From NCBI GenBank assembly GCA_947631285.1, contig CANRKS010000063.1:1-5428 (forward strand): DNA of 5,428 bases, in the 5' to 3' direction. The translations under genes and the position numbers were made by a program. The notes below the pieces were generated by a model. The model ran no database searches. It was not told where the DNA came from and saw nothing but the letters and a program-made list of their open reading frames with translations. Positions within the stretch are counted from its first letter, which is position 1. Every line of letters begins with the position of its first letter. Source of the stretch: an uncultured Bacilli bacterium (GTDB lineage Bacteria > Bacillota_I > Bacilli_A > RF39 > UBA660). Shown here piece after piece: positions 1 to 5,073 of the stretch.

Positions 1-939
1 CCTATTCCCAAATTTCCCGAAAGAATTGGTATTGTTACGGCAGATACTGGAGCAGCCGTTAGAGATATTATGAGTACAATTAAAAGAAGATATCCTTTAT
101 GTGAAGCTATTTTATTTCCTACTTTAGTTCAAGGTGAATATGCAGCAGCTAATATTGTCAAACAAATTGAAGTGGCTGATACCTATGATTGTGATATTTT
201 AATTGTTGGGCGAGGAGGAGGATCCATTGAGGACTTATGGGCTTTTAATGAAGAAATAGTAGCGCGCGCTATTTATAAAGCTAAGACACCAATTATTAGT
301 GCCGTGGGTCATGAACCTGATTTTACCATCGCCGATTTTGTCGCGGACTTAAGAGCTCCCACACCAACCGGGGCGGCAGAAATGGCTGTACCGACGGTTA
401 AAGATATAAATGAACTTCTTAATCAATATAAAATAAGATTAAATAAAAATATTAAAAATTTAGTGAATAATAAATTTATTGAACTATATAATTTAAGAAA
501 TTCTTTTATCTTAAAAAATCCGATGAGTTTATATGAACTTAAAGAACAAAAATTAGATAAATTAATTGATGATTTAAAAAAGAATATGGATACTTACCTA
601 GATTATAAAAAGCATAATTTAGAAATGTATATTAATCGGGTTAAATTAGTAAGTCCTTCTTCATTAATTAATTTAAATACTAATATTTTAAAAGCTCTTA
701 AAGATAATTTAAATAACTTAATGGATAAATATTTAATTAAAAAACATAATAATTTAGATTATTTAATCAATACGTTAAAATTAATTAATCCCTTAAATAT
801 TTTAAGTAATGGTTATTCTTTAGTTAAAAAGGGTGATAAAGTAATTAAAAGTAGTAAAGACTTACATGAAAATGATCAAATTAAAATTAAATTTCATGAA
901 GGAGAAGTTACGAGTATTGTAAAAAAAATAGATATGTAA
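1..939 (+). CDS. xseA: Exodeoxyribonuclease VII large subunit, 5'-truncated by window edge
   Basis: The reading frame is open from base 1, so the gene begins upstream; 312 C-terminal residues are visible. Bacterial XseA is usually about 400-450 residues, so the N-terminal OB-fold DNA-binding domain is missing from view. XseA is the catalytic subunit of exonuclease VII, which degrades single-stranded DNA from both ends. Visible here (window residue numbers): the start of the catalytic domain with PERIGIVT...TGAAVRDI (about 6-23), the GRGGGSIEDLW motif (70-80), and VGHEPDFTIADFVADLRAPTPTGAAE (about 102-127). The last contains the conserved His104 and Asp107, known in the family to be needed for nuclease activity. 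Residues about 130-265 are long charged helices (coiled coil), with a Pro recurring every 45 residues (174, 219, 264). The C-terminus, from LSNGYSLV to EGEVTSIV, is the usual small beta domain. xseB follows after 18 bases, supporting one operon. The ATG at 70 is internal to the conserved domain and is not the true start. Confidence 0.96.
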   Translation, partial: PIPKFPERIGIVTADTGAAVRDIMSTIKRRYPLCEAILFPTLVQGEYAAANIVKQIEVADTYDCDILIVGRGGGSIEDLWAFNEEIVARAIYKAKTPIISAVGHEPDFTIADFVADLRAPTPTGAAEMAVPTVKDINELLNQYKIRLNKNIKNLVNNKFIELYNLRNSFILKNPMSLYELKEQKLDKLIDDLKKNMDTYLDYKKHNLEMYINRVKLVSPSSLINLNTNILKALKDNLNNLMDKYLIKKHNNLDYLINTLKLINPLNILSNGYSLVKKGDKVIKSSKDLHENDQIKIKFHEGEVTSIVKKIDM

Positions 940-957
940 AAGAAAGGAAAGAGAATA

Positions 958-1197
958 ATGAAAGAAGAAAGTAAAGTAAAAGAAAAAACATTTGAAAGTA
1001 ATTTGAAAGATTTAGAAGACTTAGTTAAAGAATTAGAAAGTGGTAATGTTCCTTTAGAAGATGCAATTATCAAATATACGGAAGCTATGGAACTAGCTAA
1101 AGATTGTAGTGAAAAATTAAATAACGCCACCGCTAAAGTTAATAAAATATTAGCTAGTGATGGCGAGTTAAAAGATTTTGAAGTTTCAGAAAATTAA
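958..1197 (+). CDS. xseB: Exodeoxyribonuclease VII small subunit
   Basis: A 79-residue protein of normal XseB length. XseB has no active site; it is a helical hairpin that packs on the coiled-coil arm of XseA and is needed for a working exonuclease VII. The family signature is clear: FESNLKDLEDLVKELESGNV (residues about 10-29), then PLEDAI, then YTEAMELAKDCSEKL and AKVNKIL. The start is supported by an AAAGGA Shine-Dalgarno site at 943-948, nine bases before the ATG. It lies 18 bases after xseA in the same direction, so the two are probably translated from one mRNA. In many Bacilli ispA and other isoprenoid genes follow; here a terminator follows directly and overlaps the stop codon. Confidence 0.96.
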   Translation: MKEESKVKEKTFESNLKDLEDLVKELESGNVPLEDAIIKYTEAMELAKDCSEKLNNATAKVNKILASDGELKDFEVSEN

Positions 1198-1229
1198 TTG
1201 TCACAAATTTACTTAGTGACAATTTTTTT
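1196..1229 (+). terminator. Intrinsic terminator of xseA-xseB
   Basis: A perfect 9-bp inverted repeat, AATTGTCAC (1196-1204) and GTGACAATT (1216-1224), has an 11-base loop and runs into seven T (1223-1229). The first arm begins inside the xseB stop codon (1195-1197). This separates the exonuclease VII unit from the next gene. Confidence 0.82.
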
Positions 1230-1231
1230 GA

Positions 1232-1260
1232 TTTAATTTACATAAAATTGCTCCTATAAT
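1232..1260 (+). promoter_or_regulatory. Probable sigma-A type promoter for the transglutaminase-like gene
   Basis: A perfect -10 box TATAAT lies at 1255-1260. At 17-bp spacing the -35 position (1232-1237, TTTAAT) matches TTGACA at only three of six bases. A better-looking TTTACA at 1237-1242 is only 12 bp away, too close to be used. Transcription would start near 1267, giving a leader of about 16 bases. A promoter is expected here because a terminator ends just upstream. The Shine-Dalgarno signal is weak (AGTGAG, 1272-1277). Confidence 0.5.
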
Positions 1261-1282
1261 TAATAATAGATAGTGAGTAGAT

Positions 1283-2449
1283 ATGAAAGATAAAAAGAAT
1301 TTTAAATGGTTAATTATAATAGTTATTGTTATTGCCTTACTTATTACTTTTCTAATAATTTTAAATGGTTATCATAAAAAAGTTTTAGGTACTTTTAATA
1401 AAGAAATCGAAAATATTAAAAAAACTAATCAAAATGCTTATAAAAATTATGATGAAAAAATTGAATATTTAACCCAATGGACATATGAAGATATCTTAAA
1501 TAATTTTATTAATAAAGATAGTTTAACACATAATCCCCAAATAATTATTTATTATAATGAAGAAGAGTTAAAAGAAAATGAAGATGTAATTTTTGCCGAA
1601 GTTAAAAATGTAACTTTTAAAGTTGTAACGATAACTAATTTTAAATATCAAAATAAAAAAGAAATGACTAAAGAAATTAAAACAGAGAAAGAATATCATT
1701 TAGAAGTTCAAGATACTTTATTTCCCGTTATAAAAGGAGTTAAAGATCTTACTATAACAGAGGGTGATAATCTTAATTTAAAAGAGAATATTAAAGCAAC
1801 TGATGAAAAAGAAGGCAATATAGAAGTTAATATTGAAGGGGAATATGATTTAAATAAAAAAGGTACTTATAAAGTTAAAGCCGTAGCAATTGATCATAAT
1901 GGTAATAGAAGTGAACAAGAATTTACAATAACAGTTAAAGAAAAAGAAAAAGGGCCTTCTAATCCCACTACGCCAAGTACTCCTTCTAATTCAAAACCTA
2001 GTCAAACTTGTAAAACGAGCAAGGCTACTCTAACTAAAAGAGGATATAAGAGTACTGATCAAAATGCTTGTCAAAAAGATGAAGAAGCTACGAAAATTGC
2101 TCAAAAGATTGCTAGTGATATTCTAGCTAAAGGTTATACAACTGATTTAGCCAAAGTAGAAGAAGCGGCATCTATTGTCTCAAGCTATTATTATAAAGGA
2201 GTTCATGCTGAAAGCGGTCTTGATTACCGAACGCCTTATGGAGTTTTTGTAAAAGGTGAATCATCTTGTGCTGGAGCAACAAGAGCTTTAGGTTTAGTTT
2301 TAGAATTAATGGGTTATAGTTGGACTCATGCCAATGAAAATGAATGGACTCATCAATGGGTTATCCTAAAGATGGATGGTCAAATTGGTTTTGCTGATGG
2401 TCAAGTTGGTATGGCATCTTATGGAGAACATCCCGCTGCTAGTTATTAA
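1283..2449 (+). CDS. Membrane-anchored surface protein with DUF5011 (Ig-like) and transglutaminase-like domains
   Basis: 388 residues. Layout: short Lys-rich cytoplasmic start (1-8); one strong membrane helix (about 9-28), so the rest is outside the cell; a charged, partly helical region of unknown type (about 30-142); a DUF5011/Ig-like beta domain (about 144-220, DTLFPVIKGV through GTYKVKAVAIDHNGNRSEQEF); a Pro/Ser/Thr-rich linker (about 222-241); then a transglutaminase-like fold (about 265-388). In that fold the likely catalytic Cys329 lies in GESSCAGATRALGLVLELMGY, His357 in WTHQWV and Asp372 in FADG, so the Cys-His-Asp set appears complete. Such domains act as cysteine proteases, peptide cross-linkers or wall-associated enzymes; the substrate cannot be told here. 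Cys243 and Cys263 flank the start of the catalytic part and could form a disulfide. The ATG is chosen because it directly precedes the signal-anchor; its Shine-Dalgarno site is weak. It appears to be monocistronic, with terminators on both sides. Function is inferred from domain resemblance only. Confidence 0.85.
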   Translation: MKDKKNFKWLIIIVIVIALLITFLIILNGYHKKVLGTFNKEIENIKKTNQNAYKNYDEKIEYLTQWTYEDILNNFINKDSLTHNPQIIIYYNEEELKENEDVIFAEVKNVTFKVVTITNFKYQNKKEMTKEIKTEKEYHLEVQDTLFPVIKGVKDLTITEGDNLNLKENIKATDEKEGNIEVNIEGEYDLNKKGTYKVKAVAIDHNGNRSEQEFTITVKEKEKGPSNPTTPSTPSNSKPSQTCKTSKATLTKRGYKSTDQNACQKDEEATKIAQKIASDILAKGYTTDLAKVEEAASIVSSYYYKGVHAESGLDYRTPYGVFVKGESSCAGATRALGLVLELMGYSWTHANENEWTHQWVILKMDGQIGFADGQVGMASYGEHPAASY

Positions 2450-2473
2450 AGGAAAGATATTCTTTCTTTTTTT
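2448..2473 (+). terminator. Intrinsic terminator of the transglutaminase-like gene
   Basis: AAAGGAAAGA (wrapping from 2448 to 2457 with the preceding A's) pairs with TCTTTCTTTT (2461-2470) around a 3-base TAT loop, with one G-T wobble, and continues into more T (to 2473). The core GAAAGA/TCTTTC is perfect. The stem starts within the stop codon (2447-2449). It is AT-rich and therefore weaker than the xseB terminator; some read-through into priA is possible. Confidence 0.62.
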
Positions 2474-2485
2474 ATTTAAATATTT

Positions 2486-2491
2486 TATAAT
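2486..2491 (+). promoter_or_regulatory. Possible -10 box for priA
   Basis: TATAAT lies 16 bases before the priA ATG, downstream of the terminator. No good -35 is visible: the position 17 bp upstream falls in the terminator T-tract. The implied start (about 2498) would leave only about ten leader bases. In DNA this AT-rich it may be chance; the alternative is read-through from the gene upstream. Confidence 0.25.
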
Positions 2492-2497
2492 GTTTTT

Positions 2498-2502
2498 AGG
2501 AG
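2498..2502 (+). promoter_or_regulatory. Shine-Dalgarno site that fixes the priA start
   Basis: AGGAG ends five bases before the ATG at 2508. The protein from that ATG starts MYAEVLIEYP, a typical PriA N-terminus. An in-frame ATG at 2376 would add 44 residues that lie inside the preceding gene and resemble nothing in PriA. Confidence 0.82.
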
Positions 2503-2507
2503 AAGTT

Positions 2508-4694
2508 ATGTACGCAGAAGTTCTAATTGAATATCCAACGAAAAAGATAGATAAATACTTTACTTATAAAATTCCTGCTAATTTACAAAATGATTTAAAA
2601 CCAGGAATGAAAGTAAAAGTACCTTTTGGTAATAAAATTATCAATGGTTTTGTCATGCAAAAAACAACTGATTGTAATGTTTCTTATGAACTTAAAGAAA
2701 TAGATAGTATTATTGATCCAGAGTTAATATTAAGTGATGAACTTTTAAAATTAGGCCTTTATTTAGAAGAAAAAACTTTATGTCCTAAAATAGTAGCTTA
2801 TCAAACAATGTTACCTTCTTCTTTAAAAATAAAAGATAATGATACTAATTATAACTATTATAAAACTTATCTTGTTTTAAATAAAGAAAAGAAAGAAATA
2901 GAGACGTATTTAAATAATTGTTTAAAAGAAAATAATCAAACTTATCTTTTAAAAACTTTATTAAAAGAAGAAAAAGTTTTAAAAAAAGACTATTCTTCTT
3001 ATACCATAAAAACTTTAAAAGAAAAAGACTTAATTAAAGAAGTAAAAGAACAAGAATACCGAATTAATAAAAAAGAAAATATAAATGTCTTAAAGCATAA
3101 ATTAAATGAAGAACAACAATATGCTTTTGATACTATTAAAAAATGTAATAATTTTACCACTTTTCTATTAGAGGGAATTACGGGAAGTGGTAAAACAGAA
3201 GTTTATTTAAACTTAATAGATGATGCTTTAAAAAAAGGAAAAAGTGCCATTATGTTAGTGCCTGAAATTAGCTTAACCGTGGCTTTAGTTAATCGTTTTT
3301 ATGAATGGTTTGGTTCAAAAGTAGCTATTTTTCACAGTGCTCTTTCTAGTGGAGAAAAATATGATGAATATTTAAAAATTATTAGAGGGGATGTAAGTGT
3401 CGTTGTGGGAACTCGTTCCGCTATTTTTGCTCCTTTAAAAAATATAGGCATCATTATTATTGATGAAGAACATAGTGATACATTTAAGCAAGAAAATATG
3501 CCCCGTTATAATGCAAAAGATATTGCTTCTAAAAGAGGAGAGTATCATAATTGTCCTTTAGTTTTAGGAAGTGCCACCCCAACTTTAGAAACCAGATCAA
3601 GAGCCATAAAGGGAGTATATAAATATTTACGTTTAACTAAAAGAGCAGGTCTTGGCACAATTCCTAACGTTACAATCATCGATATGGTAATTGAAGCTAA
3701 GAAAAAGAATTTTATTTTTAGTGATATTTTAAAACAAAAATTAAAAGAATGTTTAGATCGAAAAGAACAAGCCATGCTTCTTTTAAACAGAAGAGGATAT
3801 TCAACTATTATTAATTGTTCTCATTGTGGTTTTACTTATAAATGTCCTAATTGTGATATTACTTTAACATATCATAAAGTAACTAATAATTTAAGATGCC
3901 ATTATTGTGGTTATACTATTTCTAAAAATGATAAATGTCCTAATTGTCATGAAGATGGTCTTAATTATTTAGGACTAGGAACAGAAAAAGTAATGGAAGA
4001 ATTAGAGAAGATTATTCCTGAGGCCAGGATTATTCGGATGGATCAAGATACTACCACTAAAAAAGGCGCTCATGAAAAAATAATTGAAAGTTTTAAAAAA
4101 GGTGAATATGACATTTTATTAGGAACGCAAATGATTAGTAAAGGTCTTGATTTCCCTAATGTAACTTTAGTGGGAGTTATTAATGCTGATAGTTCTTTAA
4201 ATATTCCTGATTTTAGAAGTAATGAAAAAACTTTTGCTCTTTTATATCAAGCTAGTGGAAGGGCAGGAAGAGCAAGTAAAAAAGGTGAAGTTATTTTACA
4301 AACTTATAATCCTGATAATTATGTTTTAAATTGTGTTAAAGAAAACAATTTCAATAATTTCTTTAATTATGAAATGAATATCAGACATATTTTAAAATAT
4401 CCTCCATATTATTATTTAGTATCTTTAAAAATAATTTCTCTTGATTATAATAAAGCTTTAGAAAACGCTACTAAAGTAACTAATTATTTAAAAAAGAATG
4501 TTTCAAAAGAAACTATTGTTTTGGGGCCAACAACGGCAGCTTTATTTAAATTTAATAATATGTATCGTTTTCAAATCGTTATTAAATATCGTTTTGATAA
4601 TAATTTATTTAAAATACTAAAATATTTAGATAGTATATATATAAATGATCATAAAGTTAATTTAGAAATTGATATTGATCCTTTACATATTTAA
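2508..4694 (+). CDS. priA: Primosomal protein N', replication-restart DNA helicase
   Basis: 728 residues, close to the usual 730-800. PriA recognises stalled forks and D-loops, unwinds the lagging arm 3' to 5', and starts reloading of the replicative helicase. Domains in order: 3'-DNA-end-binding domain (about 1-100, MYAEVLIEYPTKKIDKYFTY...); winged-helix/linker region (about 100-195); helicase lobe 1 with Walker A GITGSGKT (223-230), GTRSAIFAPL (301-310), the DEEH Walker B (319-322) and GSATPT (354-359); lobe 2 with NRRGYS (427-432), LGTQMISKGLDFP (538-550) and QASGRAGR (581-588). Inserted in lobe 2 are eight cysteines (437, 440, 446, 449, 464, 467, 477, 480) spaced as four CxxC pairs that bind two zinc ions. 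The C-terminal domain shows YPP (631-633), a GP pair (673-674) and IDIDP (721-725). All key motifs are intact, so it should be active. It lies alone between a terminator and a convergent gene; the frequent neighbours def and fmt are absent. Confidence 0.97.
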   Translation: MYAEVLIEYPTKKIDKYFTYKIPANLQNDLKPGMKVKVPFGNKIINGFVMQKTTDCNVSYELKEIDSIIDPELILSDELLKLGLYLEEKTLCPKIVAYQTMLPSSLKIKDNDTNYNYYKTYLVLNKEKKEIETYLNNCLKENNQTYLLKTLLKEEKVLKKDYSSYTIKTLKEKDLIKEVKEQEYRINKKENINVLKHKLNEEQQYAFDTIKKCNNFTTFLLEGITGSGKTEVYLNLIDDALKKGKSAIMLVPEISLTVALVNRFYEWFGSKVAIFHSALSSGEKYDEYLKIIRGDVSVVVGTRSAIFAPLKNIGIIIIDEEHSDTFKQENMPRYNAKDIASKRGEYHNCPLVLGSATPTLETRSRAIKGVYKYLRLTKRAGLGTIPNVTIIDMVIEAKKKNFIFSDILKQKLKECLDRKEQAMLLLNRRGYSTIINCSHCGFTYKCPNCDITLTYHKVTNNLRCHYCGYTISKNDKCPNCHEDGLNYLGLGTEKVMEELEKIIPEARIIRMDQDTTTKKGAHEKIIESFKKGEYDILLGTQMISKGLDFPNVTLVGVINADSSLNIPDFRSNEKTFALLYQASGRAGRASKKGEVILQTYNPDNYVLNCVKENNFNNFFNYEMNIRHILKYPPYYYLVSLKIISLDYNKALENATKVTNYLKKNVSKETIVLGPTTAALFKFNNMYRFQIVIKYRFDNNLFKILKYLDSIYINDHKVNLEIDIDPLHI

Positions 4695-4697
4695 GTT

Positions 4698-4740
4698 AAA
4701 AAGAAGATAATTTAATTTTTAGCTAAATTATCTTCTTTTT
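4698..4740. terminator. Bidirectional terminator between priA and the convergent regulator gene
   Basis: A perfect 17-bp inverted repeat: arms 4698-4714 (AAAAAGAAGATAATTTA) and 4724-4740 (TAAATTATCTTCTTTTT), loop 4715-4723. The outer A/T runs give a U-tract in whichever direction it is transcribed. It starts three bases after the priA stop. The second arm and loop also encode the last residues of the minus-strand gene, and that gene's stop codon (4712-4714) lies at the inner end of the first arm. Confidence 0.82.
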
Positions 4741-4879
4741 CTTTATCTTTATCTTTTTCAACTTCTTTTTTAAGAATATAAACAATTTGCGCATTAATGC
4801 TTCGTTCATTTTTGTCTGCTAATTTTTTAATTTCTTCAAATAAATCTTCATCAATTCTTAAAATATATTCTTTTCTCAT
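4712..4879 (-). CDS. Small Arc-type ribbon-helix-helix DNA-binding protein, probable repressor
   Basis: A 55-residue protein read on the minus strand from ATG at 4879-4877 to TAA at 4714-4712. It starts MRKEYILRIDEDLFEEIKKL and continues ADKNERSINAQIVYILKKEV. This is the Arc/MetJ-type plan: a short strand (YILRI, about 5-9) that would enter the DNA major groove, helix 1 (about 11-23), a turn, and helix 2 starting at the RSINAQI segment (about 27-40), which closely resembles the RS-N-EI segment of phage Arc repressor. Such proteins are obligate dimers that bind short repeated operators cooperatively. Residues 41-55 are a Lys/Asp/Glu-rich tail (KDKDKEKED) of unknown role. A modest purine-rich Shine-Dalgarno site (GAAAGAGA, 4893-4886) precedes the ATG. 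The gene diverges from the TasA-like gene, and paired palindromes lie at its own promoter, so self-repression and control of the neighbour are likely. The fold is well supported; the target is inference. Confidence 0.86.
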   Translation of the reverse strand: MRKEYILRIDEDLFEEIKKLADKNERSINAQIVYILKKEVEKDKDKEKEDNLAKN

Positions 4880-4894
4880 ATTCTATCTCTTTCT

Positions 4895-4911
4895 GATATC
4901 TATATGATATT
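4895..4911. promoter_or_regulatory. Paired operator A (GATATC and GATATT, 11 bp apart)
   Basis: GATATC at 4895-4900 and GATATT at 4906-4911 have a 5-base spacer (TATAT). The pair lies over the predicted transcription start and just before the Shine-Dalgarno site of the minus-strand regulator gene, where bound protein would block its transcription. Same geometry as operators B and C. It is likely bound by the adjacent ribbon-helix-helix protein, by inference. Confidence 0.58.
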
Positions 4912-4940
4912 ATTAATTTTAATGTTTTTATAGATGTCAA
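4912..4940 (-). promoter_or_regulatory. Predicted promoter of the small regulator gene
   Basis: On the minus strand a perfect -35 box TTGACA (4940-4935) is followed after 17 bp by ATTAAT (4917-4912), a four-of-six match to TATAAT that lacks the important second-position A. Start of transcription would be near 4905. Operator B overlaps the -35 box and operator A covers the start, which fits negative autoregulation. Confidence 0.48.
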
Positions 4941-4949
4941 ATTGATATC
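4933..4949. promoter_or_regulatory. Paired operator B (GATGTC and GATATC, 11 bp apart)
   Basis: GATGTC at 4933-4938 and GATATC at 4944-4949 have a 5-base spacer (AAATT). The second copy sits in the 8-bp palindrome TGATATCA. The one-base change in the first copy creates part of the TTGACA -35 box of the minus-strand promoter. The pair also lies just upstream of the plus-strand -35 box (4957-4962), so it could affect both directions. Confidence 0.58.
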
Positions 4950-4956
4950 ATTATAA

Positions 4957-4985
4957 TTGAATAACTAAAGATCTTATATTATAAT
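4957..4985 (+). promoter_or_regulatory. Predicted promoter of the TasA-like gene
   Basis: TTGAAT (4957-4962, four of six matches to TTGACA) and a perfect TATAAT (4980-4985) are separated by exactly 17 bp. Transcription would start near 4992, giving an 82-base leader before the ATG at 5074. Operator C begins at the predicted start and operator B ends eight bases before the -35 box, so the promoter is bracketed by operators. Confidence 0.6.
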
Positions 4986-4992
4986 CAAATTA

Positions 4993-5009
4993 GATATCAT
5001 ATCGATATC
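4993..5009. promoter_or_regulatory. Paired operator C (two perfect GATATC, 11 bp apart)
   Basis: GATATC at 4993-4998 and 5004-5009 with a 5-base spacer (ATATC). This is the only pair with two exact copies and so perhaps the strongest site. It lies directly downstream of the -10 box of the TasA-like gene's promoter, a classic repressor position. Confidence 0.6.
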
Positions 5010-5060
5010 ACATTTAGGCATGTAATAATTATTTCATAAATTAAACATAATAACTATAAA

Positions 5061-5066
5061 AGGGAG
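5061..5066 (+). promoter_or_regulatory. Shine-Dalgarno site of the TasA-like gene
   Basis: AGGGAG ends seven bases before the ATG at 5074. It is the strongest ribosome-binding signal in this intergenic region and fixes the start. Confidence 0.8.
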
Positions 5067-5073
5067 TAGCAAA

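Noticed and set aside
70..72. ATG at 70 as the start of xseA
   Set aside because: The frame is open to base 1 and the upstream codons encode the conserved PERIGIVT...TGAAVRDI segment, so the gene simply starts outside the window.
894..1130. Open frame on the minus strand across the xseA-xseB junction
   Set aside because: It lies opposite clearly conserved xseA and xseB coding sequence and gives a low-complexity Ser/Phe/Leu protein expected from the complement of AT-rich genes.
2376..2507. In-frame upstream ATG that would extend PriA by 44 residues
   Set aside because: The extension lies mostly inside the preceding gene in another frame, spans its terminator, has no PriA resemblance, and the ATG at 2508 has a strong Shine-Dalgarno site and a typical PriA N-terminus.
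3545..3775. Open frame on the minus strand inside priA
   Set aside because: It is fully antisense to conserved PriA helicase sequence, has no recognisable protein features and no ribosome-binding context.
4968..4975. AAGATCTT palindrome as a further operator copy
   Set aside because: It differs from GATATC in the core, and is 26 bp from operator B and 23 bp from operator C, not a multiple of the 11-bp period.
4993..5009. Reading the GATATC pairs as RNA hairpins
   Set aside because: The copies are self-palindromic, so any two can pair, but the stem would be six AT-rich base pairs; the pair at 4933-4949 pairs imperfectly, and the fixed 11-bp spacing fits DNA-binding dimers better.
4880..5073. 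CRISPR-like or transposon-end repeats in the intergenic region
   Set aside because: The repeats are only 6-8 bp with irregular distances between pairs, and there are no spacers, terminal inverted repeats or transposase remnants.
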